A stretch of 51,797 nucleotides of DNA from Bacillota bacterium (GCA_012799605.1 JAAZKX010000022.1:1-51797), one strand, 5' to 3'. Positions 1 to 7,685 are shown, numbered from the stretch's first letter. Notes: generated by a model from the letters alone, not told the origin. Made by a program: numbers and translations.

Positions 1-86
1 CCCGTTCCCATCTCGAACACGGCCGTTAAGCCCTCCTGCGCCGATGGTACTTGGGGTCTCCCCTGGGAGAGTAGGTCGTTGCCGGA
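1..86 (+). rRNA. rrf: 5S ribosomal RNA, 3' part
   Basis: The first 86 bases are the 3' two thirds of a 5S rRNA. The sequence opens in the conserved CCCATCTCGAACACGG stretch (bases 7-22), continues with CCGATGGTACTTGGG and ends GGGAGAGTAGGTCGTTGCCGG. The 5' end lies outside the window. It closes an rRNA operon and is followed by a strong terminator. Confidence 0.95.
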
Positions 87-95
87 TATTAGTTT

Positions 96-126
96 AAGGC
101 CCGCACATGTTTGTGCGGGCCTTTTT
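96..126 (+). terminator. Rho-independent terminator of the rRNA operon
   Basis: An 11-bp perfect stem (AAGGCCCGCAC at 96-106 with GTGCGGGCCTT at 113-123) encloses the loop ATGTTT and runs directly into a T tract. It sits 10 bases after the 5S rRNA. Confidence 0.93.
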
Positions 127-156
127 ATTTACCCGTTGAAGCCGTCAAGCCTTGAT

Positions 157-189
157 CTGACATTTTTTGAGTGCCTGACCGGTTATAAT
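157..189 (+). promoter_or_regulatory. Putative spoIIGA-sigE promoter with long spacer
   Basis: A perfect TATAAT lies at 184-189. The only good -35 match is CTGACA at 157-162, giving a 21-bp spacer instead of 17. In B. subtilis the spoIIG promoter is known for a 22-bp spacer and activation by Spo0A~P, so the odd spacing fits the gene. I see only a weak partial 0A-box match (GTCAAG, 144-149), so Spo0A control is inference. Confidence 0.5.
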
Positions 190-256
190 ATTGATGTGAT
201 AATTGCGGGTGAAGCTGCATAGACATGATAAGGTAGAACCAGCCGGAGGTGAAAAG

Positions 257-1171
257 GTGCGTTACGTCTACCTTGATGTTCTCACTGTAGTTAATACAGT
301 TATGAACTTTATTATTTTGCTTCTTACTTCCTGGCTGGCCCAGGTCCCAATCCGGATTGCCCGACTGATTTTGGGGGCTTTGTTGGGTGCAGGTTATGCA
401 ATTGGCCTTGTTTTTTATCCGGGCAGTTGGCTCGCTGGCTGGCCGGCTAAAGTTGCAGCATCGCTGCTCATTTTATTTGCTTCTTACTTTCCTTTATCCG
501 GTCTTCGTTTTGTCCGTGTGGCAGGCTATTTTTATTTGATTTCTTTCACTCTTGGTGGTGCAGCCTTAGCAGTTTTTTATTTTAATCGAAATATAGTTTT
601 ACCTCCGGCCGAGCCCTGGCCAGGCATATCTTGGTGGGCTTTGCTCGCTGGCCTGGCAGTAGCAGTTCCTTTAAGCCGTTTGAGCTGGCTTTATCTTAAG
701 CGCCGCCGCTGGCAACAGGACCTTAAAACAACTTTAATTATAACCTGGCAGCAAAAACGAGTGGAAATTCCGGGTATTTTAGACAGTGGCAATTTGTTGG
801 TAGACCCATTAACTGGTGGGCCGGTTGTTGTGGTTGAAGCCCAGGCATTAAAAGGAGTTGTTCCGGAGAAAGCTATTCGACTGGTAGAGGGTGGGGTGAG
901 GGGAAAACTGGATCTGGATAGTTTGGAAGAAATTTTGACCTCGGAACCTAGTGCTGCTCGGTTTAGGGTGATACCTTTTGACTCCTTAGGCCACGAGAAC
1001 GCCTTGTTGCTTGCTTTTAGGCCTGATCAGGTGCAAGTAAAATATCAAGAACAGATAGTACCTGTACCACAGGCTGTAGTAGGACTTTCCTCCAAGGTTT
1101 TGTCATCGGAAGGGGGCTGGCAGGCCCTGGTCAATCCGGAGGTATTAGTGCCTTATCTGGATGAAGTGTAA
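257..1171 (+). CDS. spoIIGA: Sporulation sigma-E factor-processing peptidase SpoIIGA
   Basis: This membrane-embedded aspartic protease (304 aa) removes the pro-sequence of sigma-E in the mother cell after signalling from the forespore. About five hydrophobic segments fill residues 1-135. A cytoplasmic domain follows with the catalytic motif [11 protein letters not shown], Asp at about residue 176, which corresponds to the D-T/S-G site of the family. I chose the GTG at 257 because GGAGGTGA lies just upstream and the protein then begins like B. subtilis SpoIIGA (YLDV near the N terminus). A frame open from 203 has no SD. The substrate gene sigE follows 17 bases later. Confidence 0.95.
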   Translation: MRYVYLDVLTVVNTVMNFIILLLTSWLAQVPIRIARLILGALLGAGYAIGLVFYPGSWLAGWPAKVAASLLILFASYFPLSGLRFVRVAGYFYLISFTLGGAALAVFYFNRNIVLPPAEPWPGISWWALLAGLAVAVPLSRLSWLYLKRRRWQQDLKTTLIITWQQKRVEIPGILDSGNLLVDPLTGGPVVVVEAQALKGVVPEKAIRLVEGGVRGKLDLDSLEEILTSEPSAARFRVIPFDSLGHENALLLAFRPDQVQVKYQEQIVPVPQAVVGLSSKVLSSEGGWQALVNPEVLVPYLDEV

Positions 1172-1188
1172 CTAAGGAGAGGTTGAGC

Positions 1189-1914
1189 ATGAAGCTGTAC
1201 TGCTGTGGTTTGATTGTGCGTCTGGCAATAATAAGGGTGTTGGAGTTTGTAGGCTATAGGCGCCGCGCTGTTTGGTATGTAGGATCCAGTGAAGCTTTGC
1301 CGCCTCCTCTTAGCCGGACGGAAGAGGTATATTTATTGGATCGACTGCAAGGCGGCGATAAGGCTGTACGCAGCCTATTGATCGAACATAATTTGCGGCT
1401 GGTCGTTTATATCGCGCGAAAATTTGAAAACACCGGTGTCGGAATTGAAGATTTGGTTTCTATTGGCAGTATAGGACTGATAAAAGCTGTTAATACTTTT
1501 AATCCGGCAAAAAAAATTAAACTGGCTACTTATGCATCCCGTTGTGTAGAAAATGAAATTTTAATGTTTTTACGTCGGAACAATAAACTTCGGGTTGAGG
1601 TGTCTTTTGACGAGCCATTAAATATTGACTGGGATGGAAACGAGCTCTTATTATCGGATATTTTAGGTACTGATAGGGATATCATTTCCCGCCGCGTGGA
1701 AGAAGATGTGGAGAAAAAATTGTTACATCAAGCTTTAAACCGTTTGGCCCCTAGGGAAAGGCTTATCGTAGAGCAGCGTTTTGGTTTAAGTGGTGAACCG
1801 AAAAAAACACAAAAAGAAGTAGCTGATTTGCTGGGAATTTCGCAATCATATATATCACGGTTAGAAAAAAGGATTTTAAAGCGGCTTCGTCGTGAAATTA
1901 AGCGGCTGGAATAA
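1189..1914 (+). CDS. sigE: RNA polymerase sporulation sigma factor, pro-sigma-E
   Basis: This is the mother-cell sigma factor, made as an inactive precursor (241 aa). The first ~29 residues form a hydrophobic pro-sequence, followed by [11 protein letters not shown], which matches the start of mature sigma-E. Region 2 ([32 protein letters not shown]) and the region 4 helix-turn-helix ([18 protein letters not shown]) are nearly identical to the Bacillus protein. ATG at 1189 has AAGGAGAGG six bases upstream. The TTG at 1183 is too close to that SD. It is probably co-transcribed with spoIIGA, its processing protease. Confidence 0.97.
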   Translation: MKLYCCGLIVRLAIIRVLEFVGYRRRAVWYVGSSEALPPPLSRTEEVYLLDRLQGGDKAVRSLLIEHNLRLVVYIARKFENTGVGIEDLVSIGSIGLIKAVNTFNPAKKIKLATYASRCVENEILMFLRRNNKLRVEVSFDEPLNIDWDGNELLLSDILGTDRDIISRRVEEDVEKKLLHQALNRLAPRERLIVEQRFGLSGEPKKTQKEVADLLGISQSYISRLEKRILKRLRREIKRLE

Positions 1915-1920
1915 CATAGA

Positions 1921-1949
1921 GCATAAAACTTCTCCCTGGTGGCAATACT
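1921..1949 (+). promoter_or_regulatory. Sigma-F/sigma-G type promoter of sigG
   Basis: In the 65-base gap after sigE, GCATA (1921-1925) is followed after 15 bases by GGCAATACT (1941-1949). This matches the forespore consensus GYATA, ~15 bp, GGnnAnAnT. In B. subtilis sigG (spoIIIG) is transcribed from a sigma-F promoter and then by sigma-G itself. The same layout precedes gpr in this window. Confidence 0.75.
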
Positions 1950-1979
1950 GAGACTAGGTTACCTTCCGGGAGGGGTTTT

Positions 1980-2771
1980 ATGCTTATTAATAAAGTCGAA
2001 ATTTGCGGCGTCAATACAGCCAAGCTCCCGGTGTTATCCAACGCCAAGATGCGCGAACTGTTTCGTGCTTTTGTGGCTGGGGATGTCTCGGCCCGGGAAA
2101 AACTGATCGGCGGGAATTTGAGGCTGGTGCTGAGCGTTATCCAGCGCTTTAACAACCGGGGCGAAAATGTCGATGATTTATTTCAGGTAGGCTGTATCGG
2201 ACTGATGAAGGCTATTGATAATTTTGATTTGGGCCATAATGTAAAATTTTCAACTTATGCTGTGCCCATGATAGTAGGTGAAATAAGGCGTTATCTGCGT
2301 GATAATAATGCTATTCGTGTCAGCCGGTCACTACGCGATACAGCCTATAAGGCTTTGCAGGCACGTGATACCCTAATTACTCGCCATAGCCGCGAGCCAT
2401 CTATCGGCGAAATTGCAGCTGAACTTAAACTTCCCCGCGAAGAAGTAGTATTTGCAATGGACGCTATTCAGGAACCGCTGTCACTATTTGAACCAGTATA
2501 CCACGACGGTGGTGATCCAATTTTTGTTATGGACCAGGTTAAGGATGAAAAGGAGTTAGACAGCACCTGGGCGGAGGAGTTGGCAGTGCGGGAAGCTTTG
2601 CATAAACTCAACGACCGCGAACGTCACATCTTAAACTTGCGTTTCTTTCATAGCAAAACCCAAATGGAAGTTGCGAAGGAAATTGGCATTTCACAGGCAC
2701 AAGTTTCTCGCTTAGAAAAAGCCGCCTTGGAAAGGCTGAAGCGGCATCTAAGTTCTTCAGGAGGAGGCTGA
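1980..2771 (+). CDS. sigG: RNA polymerase sporulation sigma factor, sigma-G
   Basis: Sigma-G is the late forespore sigma factor, controlling spore-protection and germination genes. The 263-aa protein starts NKVEICGVNTAKLPVL after three residues, a signature of sigma-G. It contains region 2 (NLRLVLSVIQRFNNRG, VDDLFQVGCIGLMKAIDNF), region 3, and a region 4 helix-turn-helix (GISQAQVSRLEKAALERL). ATG at 1980 has GGGAGGGG upstream. It has its own forespore-type promoter and overlaps no neighbour. Confidence 0.97.
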   Translation: MLINKVEICGVNTAKLPVLSNAKMRELFRAFVAGDVSAREKLIGGNLRLVLSVIQRFNNRGENVDDLFQVGCIGLMKAIDNFDLGHNVKFSTYAVPMIVGEIRRYLRDNNAIRVSRSLRDTAYKALQARDTLITRHSREPSIGEIAAELKLPREEVVFAMDAIQEPLSLFEPVYHDGGDPIFVMDQVKDEKELDSTWAEELAVREALHKLNDRERHILNLRFFHSKTQMEVAKEIGISQAQVSRLEKAALERLKRHLSSSGGG

Positions 2772-2776
2772 TAAAA

Positions 2777-2929
2777 ATGCGCCGGTTTTTGGTTATAGCT
2801 ATAGCTGCCACAATCTTGTCCGGATATTTCTTCGCCCGGTACGAACAAGATGCGGTAAAAGCTTTTAATCACAGTAACCTTTTCCCTTATGAAGCAACAA
2901 CCGGTTACCAATTAAAGCCACAAGTTTAG
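2777..2929 (+). CDS. Small hypothetical membrane or secreted peptide (50 aa)
   Basis: I do not recognise this protein. It has 50 codons, an ATG with GAGGAGG nine bases upstream (inside the end of sigG), and starts 5 bases after sigG. Residues 1-20 (MRRFLVIAIAATILSGYFFA) form one hydrophobic helix preceded by two arginines, so it is a single-pass membrane protein or an uncleaved signal. The remaining 30 residues are polar with several aromatics and no cysteine. Its position implies forespore co-transcription with sigG. Real translation is likely given the SD, but function is unknown. Confidence 0.55.
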   Translation: MRRFLVIAIAATILSGYFFARYEQDAVKAFNHSNLFPYEATTGYQLKPQV

Positions 2930-2962
2930 CATGTGGACAGGCTCAACCCGCATATATTTTAA

Positions 2963-3238
2963 GTGATGGGGGTGAGCATTATTTTAGTTCGGACTTCAGA
3001 TCTTTACAGCCGCGAAGTTATCAATATCCACGATGGCCGCAAACTGGGACTGGTGGTGGATGTGGATATTGATTTGGACAACGGTAGGCTAAACGCAATC
3101 GTGGTCCCAGGACTGAAAGGGATGTTTAGTATTTTTGGTCGTAACGAAGACGTGGTAATACCCTGGGAAAAAATTAAGCGAATCGGCTACGATGTGATTT
3201 TGGTCGAACAGCCTCCGCCACCTCCGTTAACATCATAA
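2963..3238 (+). CDS. ylmC: YlmC/YmxH family sporulation protein (PRC-barrel)
   Basis: This is a small PRC-barrel protein of the YlmC/YmxH family, found in endospore formers and often next to sigG. The core is TSDLYSREVINIHDGRKLG followed by VDVDIDLDNGRLNAIVVPG and VVIPWEKIKRIGYDVILV. The start is uncertain. The only canonical in-frame starts (GTG 2963, ATG 2966) have no SD, while a strong GGGGGTGA (2968-2975) lies after them and points to ATT at 2981 or its neighbours. Family members begin close to that point. Molecular function of the family is not established. Confidence 0.85.
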   Translation: MMGVSIILVRTSDLYSREVINIHDGRKLGLVVDVDIDLDNGRLNAIVVPGLKGMFSIFGRNEDVVIPWEKIKRIGYDVILVEQPPPPPLTS

Positions 3239-3253
3239 AATAGGTAGGCCACC

Positions 3254-3306
3254 AGGCTCTTGCTGCTTACCTCAGGTGGTAAGTAGGGGAGCTTTATTAT
3301 TATTTT
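3254..3306 (+). terminator. Probable rho-independent terminator after ylmC
   Basis: A two-part stem is visible: AGGCTC (3254-3259) pairs with GAGCTT (3289-3294), and inside it CTGCTTACC (3263-3271) pairs with GGTAAGTAG (3278-3286) around the loop TCAGGT. A T-rich tail (TTATTATTATTTT) follows. It would end the sigG-ylmC transcript just before the next promoter. Confidence 0.6.
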
Positions 3307-3308
3307 GT

Positions 3309-3337
3309 TTGATTGCAGGGCGGCAGGCGACTATAAT
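3309..3337 (+). promoter_or_regulatory. Sigma-A type promoter of the pgeF-divIVA cluster
   Basis: TTGATT (3309-3314), a 17-bp spacer and a perfect TATAAT (3332-3337) lie 43 bases before the chosen pgeF start. The position, directly after a terminator, fits the head of the ylm cluster. Confidence 0.75.
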
Positions 3338-3379
3338 GTAGATAATAATTTTTACAACGCCATAGAGGGGATGGCTAGG

Positions 3380-4183
3380 ATGAGTTTTAGTTGGCATCAT
3401 TACCACCAGATGATATATTTAACGGCAGATTTGTTAACCGCCGCTGGAGTAGTAAAACATGCGTTTAGTACCAGACATGGTCAGCGGAAGGGCAAGGTTA
3501 CAACCAATTTTGATCTAGGGCTTAAAAACGCTGATCCGGTTTCAGCCAGCGAGATGAGGCAACAATTTCTTGCTGCGGTCGGGATTGATCTGGTAAACCT
3601 TGTGGCCGGCCAGCAAAGTCACGGTACTCGGGTTCAGGTGGTAACGACGGCACCGCGCGGCGCTTATTCCTGGGAAAACGGCTTCCCGGCTACCGATGCC
3701 TTGATTACAGCACAGCCTAATATAGCTTTATCCGTCTATACAGCCGATTGTGTACCGTTGCTATTTCTTGACCCGGTGCGAAAATGTATCGGGGCTGCTC
3801 ATGCCGGCTGGCGCGGCTCGATAGAAGGCATTGCGGTAGCAACTTTGGCTGCACTTCGAAAAAATTTTGGCTCACGCCCGGAACATATATTAGTCGCAAT
3901 CGGCCCCGCCATCGGGCCTTGTTGCTATGAAGTAGATCAACGGGTGCTACTACCCTTGAGCGAACATATACCTTTTTGGCGCGAGCTGATATATCCTTCA
4001 CGCCCCGGTCACTACAGGCTAGACTTATGGACACTAAACCAGCGCTTGTTGACATCTGCAGGGGTAAAAAAAGACCATATCGCTATAGCCAAGCTGTGCA
4101 CTTTCCACAGAAACCAGGATTTTTTTTCCTACCGTGCCGAACATAGTCGAGCCGGAAGTTTAATGGCGGTTATTTCGCTCTAA
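3380..4183 (+). CDS. pgeF: Peptidoglycan editing factor PgeF / YlmD (laccase-domain protein)
   Basis: This is a member of the DUF152/Cu-oxidase_4 (YfiH/YlmD) family. Members have been shown to act as purine nucleoside phosphorylases/adenosine deaminases, and E. coli YfiH edits peptidoglycan precursors. Family landmarks are visible: HAFSTRHG, QQSHG, TDALIT, SVYTADCVPLL, AAHAGWRG, GPAIGPCCYEV and CTFHRNQDFFSYR, supplying the His/Cys metal ligands. ATG at 3380 is chosen because GAGGGG lies nine bases upstream and a sigma-A -10 at 3332-3337 puts +1 near 3345. The frame is open from 3305, before that +1. First gene of the division-linked ylm cluster. Confidence 0.92.
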   Translation: MSFSWHHYHQMIYLTADLLTAAGVVKHAFSTRHGQRKGKVTTNFDLGLKNADPVSASEMRQQFLAAVGIDLVNLVAGQQSHGTRVQVVTTAPRGAYSWENGFPATDALITAQPNIALSVYTADCVPLLFLDPVRKCIGAAHAGWRGSIEGIAVATLAALRKNFGSRPEHILVAIGPAIGPCCYEVDQRVLLPLSEHIPFWRELIYPSRPGHYRLDLWTLNQRLLTSAGVKKDHIAIAKLCTFHRNQDFFSYRAEHSRAGSLMAVISL

Positions 4184-4254
4184 TTACCGGGAGGTAATTT
4201 ATGGTAATTGGTAGAACTTAAAAGGCAATCTCACGAAAAGAGGTGGCCTTATTT

Positions 4255-5457
4255 ATGCGTATCCCAAGGGCTAAAAGGCGTTTGCCCGGGGTAATAACCA
4301 TCTTTATGGCTGTATTTGGTTTGGTGATCGCGCTAAATGCTGTTCATATCGTAGGAAGTTCTCTGTTTAAAGATACCGTGCAGCGAGTTGTAGTAAGCGA
4401 AGGCATTATAGCGGCTGAACTTGCTGGTGAAGCGCTGTTTTTACGGCGGGAGCTGGTATTGTTAGCTCCCCAGACAGGGTTTTGGCATCCCAAGGTGGCG
4501 GCTGGGCAGAAAGTAGCAGTGGGGACTGATATTGGAGAAGTGTTGGACATTGAGCTATTAGGCCAAGCCCAACAGCTTAGGCAGCAGGCCAGGGATGAAC
4601 TGCAGGCCCGTGAGAGCAGGCTCATGTCTGAACGGCAACGCCTGGATCAGGCTTTGAGCGAAGTATATGAGCATATCCAAATGGTACTGACGAGGTTAAA
4701 AAACAGCTCAGCCCCAGCCCAAAGTGCCTGGGTGCGCAGTCAAAATGAGAAACTACAGGCTTTATTGAAGGAACGAGGACGTTTGCTGGCAGAAAAGGAG
4801 TGCCTGGCTCAAATAATAGCTACGAGAAATGATTATCGTCAACTGGATGCTGAAGCCACTGAGTTGGCCACGAAAGCTACAACTTCCATAATCGCGCCCA
4901 TGGCTGGGCGATTCGAAGATAGTCTGGATGGTTATGAAGGTTTGTTTGACCCTTTGGAATATAAAGCTGCGTTGCATGAGTTAGTTCCCATCGGCTCGGA
5001 AACTGCGGTTTCGGCCGGAGAGTATGCCAGTGAAGGCTGTGTTATCGGGAAAATTGTCCAGGAAGAACCGACTTTTGTCCGCCTCCGGTTGCCGGATGGG
5101 ATTCGTCCACTAGCTCCAGGGCATCTAGTGCATATTCAAATTCCGGGGACAGCGCTTAACCTACAGGCGAAAGTTATGGCCTCGGCCAAAGATATAGCGG
5201 TGCTCGAACTGGCAGCGGCTCCGGCGGAACTATCTTCTGTTCGAAAAACAGAAGTTAATATAACCTACCGGACTGTTCAAGGAATTATTGTACCTAAAGA
5301 AAGCCTTATTTATCAACAAGATCAAGCAGGGGTTTATTGCCGGGGACCAGATGGATGGTTCTTTACGCCGGTGGAAATTCTGGCTGTTGATCAAAGACAA
5401 GCTGTTGTGTCCGGACTTAAACCGGGGGCGGAAATTGCTGTTGGATTACGGCGGTAA
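4255..5457 (+). CDS. HlyD-like membrane-fusion (efflux adaptor) protein
   Basis: A 400-aa protein with one N-terminal membrane helix (about residues 9-31, VITIFMAVFGLVIALNAVHI). It continues with a lipoyl/barrel-sandwich half motif (LVLLAPQTGFWHPKVAAGQKV), a long Gln/Glu/Arg-rich coiled coil (about 105-190), the second half of the barrel and a C-terminal beta domain. This order is that of HlyD/MFP adaptors. No ABC or RND partner is adjacent. It sits between pgeF and yggS in the division cluster, a place where clostridial genomes often carry such a gene. ATG 4255 has GAGGTGG eight bases upstream; GTG 4243 overlaps that SD. Substrate unknown. Confidence 0.75.
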   Translation: MRIPRAKRRLPGVITIFMAVFGLVIALNAVHIVGSSLFKDTVQRVVVSEGIIAAELAGEALFLRRELVLLAPQTGFWHPKVAAGQKVAVGTDIGEVLDIELLGQAQQLRQQARDELQARESRLMSERQRLDQALSEVYEHIQMVLTRLKNSSAPAQSAWVRSQNEKLQALLKERGRLLAEKECLAQIIATRNDYRQLDAEATELATKATTSIIAPMAGRFEDSLDGYEGLFDPLEYKAALHELVPIGSETAVSAGEYASEGCVIGKIVQEEPTFVRLRLPDGIRPLAPGHLVHIQIPGTALNLQAKVMASAKDIAVLELAAAPAELSSVRKTEVNITYRTVQGIIVPKESLIYQQDQAGVYCRGPDGWFFTPVEILAVDQRQAVVSGLKPGAEIAVGLRR

Positions 5458-5465
5458 AGGAATTT

Positions 5466-5588
5466 ATGCCCGAGTTTTTTTGGATTTTGGCAGGGAAATT
5501 TTGGATAGTGTCGAATATCATAGGAAAAGGAAAAAATATTTTAGCTAAAGGAGACATGACCACATGCCCTCGATTGAGGACAATATAG
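5466..5588 (+). CDS. Possible small ORF (40 aa) overlapping yggS
   Basis: An ATG at 5466 with AAAGGAA just upstream opens a 40-codon frame that overlaps the first 25 bases of yggS in another frame. The N-terminal half is hydrophobic and aromatic (MPEFFWILAGKFWIVSNIIG). It could be a short membrane peptide or translational coupling into yggS. Nothing identifies it, and it may be chance. Confidence 0.2.
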   Translation: MPEFFWILAGKFWIVSNIIGKGKNILAKGDMTTCPRLRTI

Positions 5589-6262
5589 CTTTACTACGAG
5601 ATAAAATCGAAGCAGCAGCAGTGCGAAGCGGACGCAGGCTTGAAGATATTCGTATTATCGCTGTCACTAAAACGGTGCCGGCGGACAAGATCGACGCTGC
5701 AGTAGCAGCTGGATTAGAACATATTGGAGAAAGCAGGGTTCAGGAAGCTGCAAGCAAAAAAGAAATTGTTGCTCCCGGGCCTATGTGGCACCTTATTGGC
5801 CATTTGCAGCGTAACAAGGCTAAACATGCAATACGGTTATTCGATTTCATCCATTCAGTAGACAGTTGGCGTCTGGCTCGCGCTTTGCAAAGACGAGCCG
5901 AAGAAGCTGATCTAACTGTAAACTGCTTGGTGCAGGTCAATATTTCCGGCGAAAAAACTAAATACGGTGTTTCACCCGATCAACTGGTATCATTGTTAAA
6001 GAAAATATCTTCCTTGTCACGGCTTAACGTTCACGGGCTTATGACCATAGCCCCTTATGCGGAGGATCCGGAAGAGGTGCGGCCAATATTTCGCCAGTTG
6101 CGCCAATTGGCTGAAAGGGTGGATAAGTTGGCCCTACCCAGGATTTGTATGCAGGAATTATCTATGGGTATGAGTGGCGATTTTGAGCCAGCAATAGAAG
6201 AAGGGGCCACTATGGTTCGAATAGGTTCCGCAATTTTTAAAACTGGATTGGACGTCAATTAA
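5564..6262 (+). CDS. yggS: YggS/YlmE family pyridoxal phosphate homeostasis protein
   Basis: This 232-aa PLP-binding protein (PLPBP family, YlmE in Bacillus) helps regulate free PLP and amino-acid pools. The PLP lysine is Lys36 in IIAVTKTVPADKI. Further family motifs are GESRVQEAASK, WHLIGHLQRNKAK, NISGEKTKYG, GLMTIAPY and the C-terminal LSMGMSGDFEPAIEEG, which binds the phosphate. ATG at 5564 has AAAGGAGA nine bases upstream. The position before sepF is the standard Gram-positive order. Confidence 0.95.
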   Translation: MPSIEDNIALLRDKIEAAAVRSGRRLEDIRIIAVTKTVPADKIDAAVAAGLEHIGESRVQEAASKKEIVAPGPMWHLIGHLQRNKAKHAIRLFDFIHSVDSWRLARALQRRAEEADLTVNCLVQVNISGEKTKYGVSPDQLVSLLKKISSLSRLNVHGLMTIAPYAEDPEEVRPIFRQLRQLAERVDKLALPRICMQELSMGMSGDFEPAIEEGATMVRIGSAIFKTGLDVN

Positions 6263-6288
6263 CCAGTATGAGTAAGGAGGTTGTACCG

Positions 6289-6738
6289 ATGGCAGGTTCT
6301 CTGGTGGGTAAAATTCTTAACCTGATGGGGTTTGAGGAAATGGTGGTGGAAGATGTAGCCGAAGGTGAGGATTTAAGTAGCCGGCATCAGGTAGCAGCCA
6401 GTTCAGGCTTTGGTCGCCCTAAGGTTGTAAGTCTTCCCAGCGCCCCGGGAGCCGGGGGAAAAGTGGTAGTTAACCAACCGAAAAATTTTGATGAAGCCCG
6501 CAACATTACTGACCATTTAAAGGCCCGGCGGACTGTTGTCGTGAATTTGGAAGGAGCAGAGGAACATGTTGCTCAGCGCATCGTGGACTTCGTTAGCGGG
6601 GCGGTTTATGCCTTAAATGGAACTATGGAGCGGGTAGGCAGCGGTATTTTTCTCTTCGCCCCCAGCAATGTAGCGATTATGGCCCCGCATTCGCTTCAGT
6701 CAGACAATGATGAACCCTGGTCATGGCTAGGGTCATAG
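6289..6738 (+). CDS. sepF: Cell division protein SepF
   Basis: SepF binds FtsZ and the membrane and helps tether and shape the septal ring. The protein is 149 aa. The N-terminal amphipathic helix (MAGSLVGKILNLMGFEE) is the membrane anchor. The C-terminal core contains NQPKNFDEARNITDHLKARR and VDFVSGAVYALNGTMERVGS, typical of the SepF beta domain that forms rings and binds the FtsZ C terminus. I chose ATG 6289 because AAGGAGG ends eight bases upstream; an ATG at 6268 lacks an SD. Confidence 0.95.
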   Translation: MAGSLVGKILNLMGFEEMVVEDVAEGEDLSSRHQVAASSGFGRPKVVSLPSAPGAGGKVVVNQPKNFDEARNITDHLKARRTVVVNLEGAEEHVAQRIVDFVSGAVYALNGTMERVGSGIFLFAPSNVAIMAPHSLQSDNDEPWSWLGS

Positions 6739-6765
6739 ACGTTAAAAACGCCTAAGGAGGGTAAT

Positions 6766-7242
6766 ATGCTTACTCCGCTAGATATTCAGAACAAGGAATT
6801 TCGCCGCCGGCTGCGCGGTTATTGCGAGAATGAAGTGGACGAGTTTTTGGATCAGGTGCTAGAAAGCTATGAAACGCTGTATCGACAAAATGCAAATCTA
6901 AAAGATGAAGTTTTTCGTTTAAATGAGGAAGTGAACCGGTACCGTAAGCTGGAAGAGACATTGCAAGACACGCTTGTATTAGCCCAAAAGGCCGCCGATG
7001 AAACACGTGCCAACGCTCAAAAAGAAGCTGATCTTATCCGGGCTCAAGCCAAAGCTGATGCCGAAGGTTTGGAACAGAAGGCCCAGCGCCGTTTGGCTGA
7101 ACTAACTATGGAGTTAGCAGACCTTCAAGGTAAAGTGGAAGAGTATAAGGCTCGAACCCGAGCTCTGTTTAAAGGAGCTATGGCCTTATTGGAAACAAAA
7201 GACCTCAATACCAAGGAGGTCACGCCCAATGCCGACGAATAG
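6766..7242 (+). CDS. divIVA: Septum site-determining / polar protein DivIVA
   Basis: DivIVA is a coiled-coil protein that gathers at negatively curved membrane (septa, poles) and places division or chromosome-anchoring factors. The conserved N terminus (LTPLDIQNKEFRRRLRGY, then NEVDEFLDQV) is the lipid-binding domain. Residues about 33-150 form an extended coiled coil rich in Ala, Glu, Gln and Arg. 158 aa is in the normal range. AAGGAGGG precedes the ATG. Its last 14 bases overlap the next gene, suggesting translational coupling. Confidence 0.95.
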   Translation: MLTPLDIQNKEFRRRLRGYCENEVDEFLDQVLESYETLYRQNANLKDEVFRLNEEVNRYRKLEETLQDTLVLAQKAADETRANAQKEADLIRAQAKADAEGLEQKAQRRLAELTMELADLQGKVEEYKARTRALFKGAMALLETKDLNTKEVTPNADE

Positions 7243-7657
7243 GCTGCTACCGGCCATGACTAGAGGTGTTCAAAATGCGGTGAAGGTTTTATGGATGTTG
7301 ACCAAGATTATCATTCCTACCACCATAATCGTGACCTTGATGGATTTGTTCGGAATACTGGATCATCTTGCCTTATTTTTTTCACCTTTTATGTCCTGGT
7401 TTGCTTTACCCGGCGAAGCGGCAGTACCGTTGGTAGCGGGGAATATTTCCGGACTTTATGCTGGTGTAGGTGCTATGGCCTTGTTGCCCTTAGCCCGTAA
7501 GCAAAAATTCATTCTGGCTACTATGCTCCTTTTGTCCCATTCTTTACCCCAAGAAGGGGCTATTGTGGCCCAAGCGGAGGGGAAGGCGGTTACTGTAACG
7601 ATAATTCGCCTGGCAATGGCAGCAATAACGGGATTGCTGCTTAACCTTATATTGTAA
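7229..7657 (+). CDS. Nucleoside-recognition (gate) domain membrane protein, first of pair
   Basis: A 142-aa hydrophobic protein of the nucleoside recognition/Gate family, related to SpmA and SpmB of spore maturation but shorter. About four membrane segments are visible. The conserved middle (LPGEAAVPLVAGNISGLYAG) is the family's signature. The start at 7229 lies inside divIVA with AAGGAGG nine bases upstream. The partner gene that follows belongs to the same family, so the two probably form a heteromer. Transported or sensed substrate unknown; a role in sporulation is inference. Confidence 0.75.
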   Translation: MPTNRLLPAMTRGVQNAVKVLWMLTKIIIPTTIIVTLMDLFGILDHLALFFSPFMSWFALPGEAAVPLVAGNISGLYAGVGAMALLPLARKQKFILATMLLLSHSLPQEGAIVAQAEGKAVTVTIIRLAMAAITGLLLNLIL

Positions 7658-7685
7658 AAATTAACCTTACGGTGGGGGAGAGAGA

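Noticed and set aside
5288-5548. 86-codon frame across the end of the HlyD-like gene
   Set aside because: Most of it overlaps conserved coding sequence in another frame and there is no SD; only the smaller ATG frame at 5466 is kept as a weak candidate.
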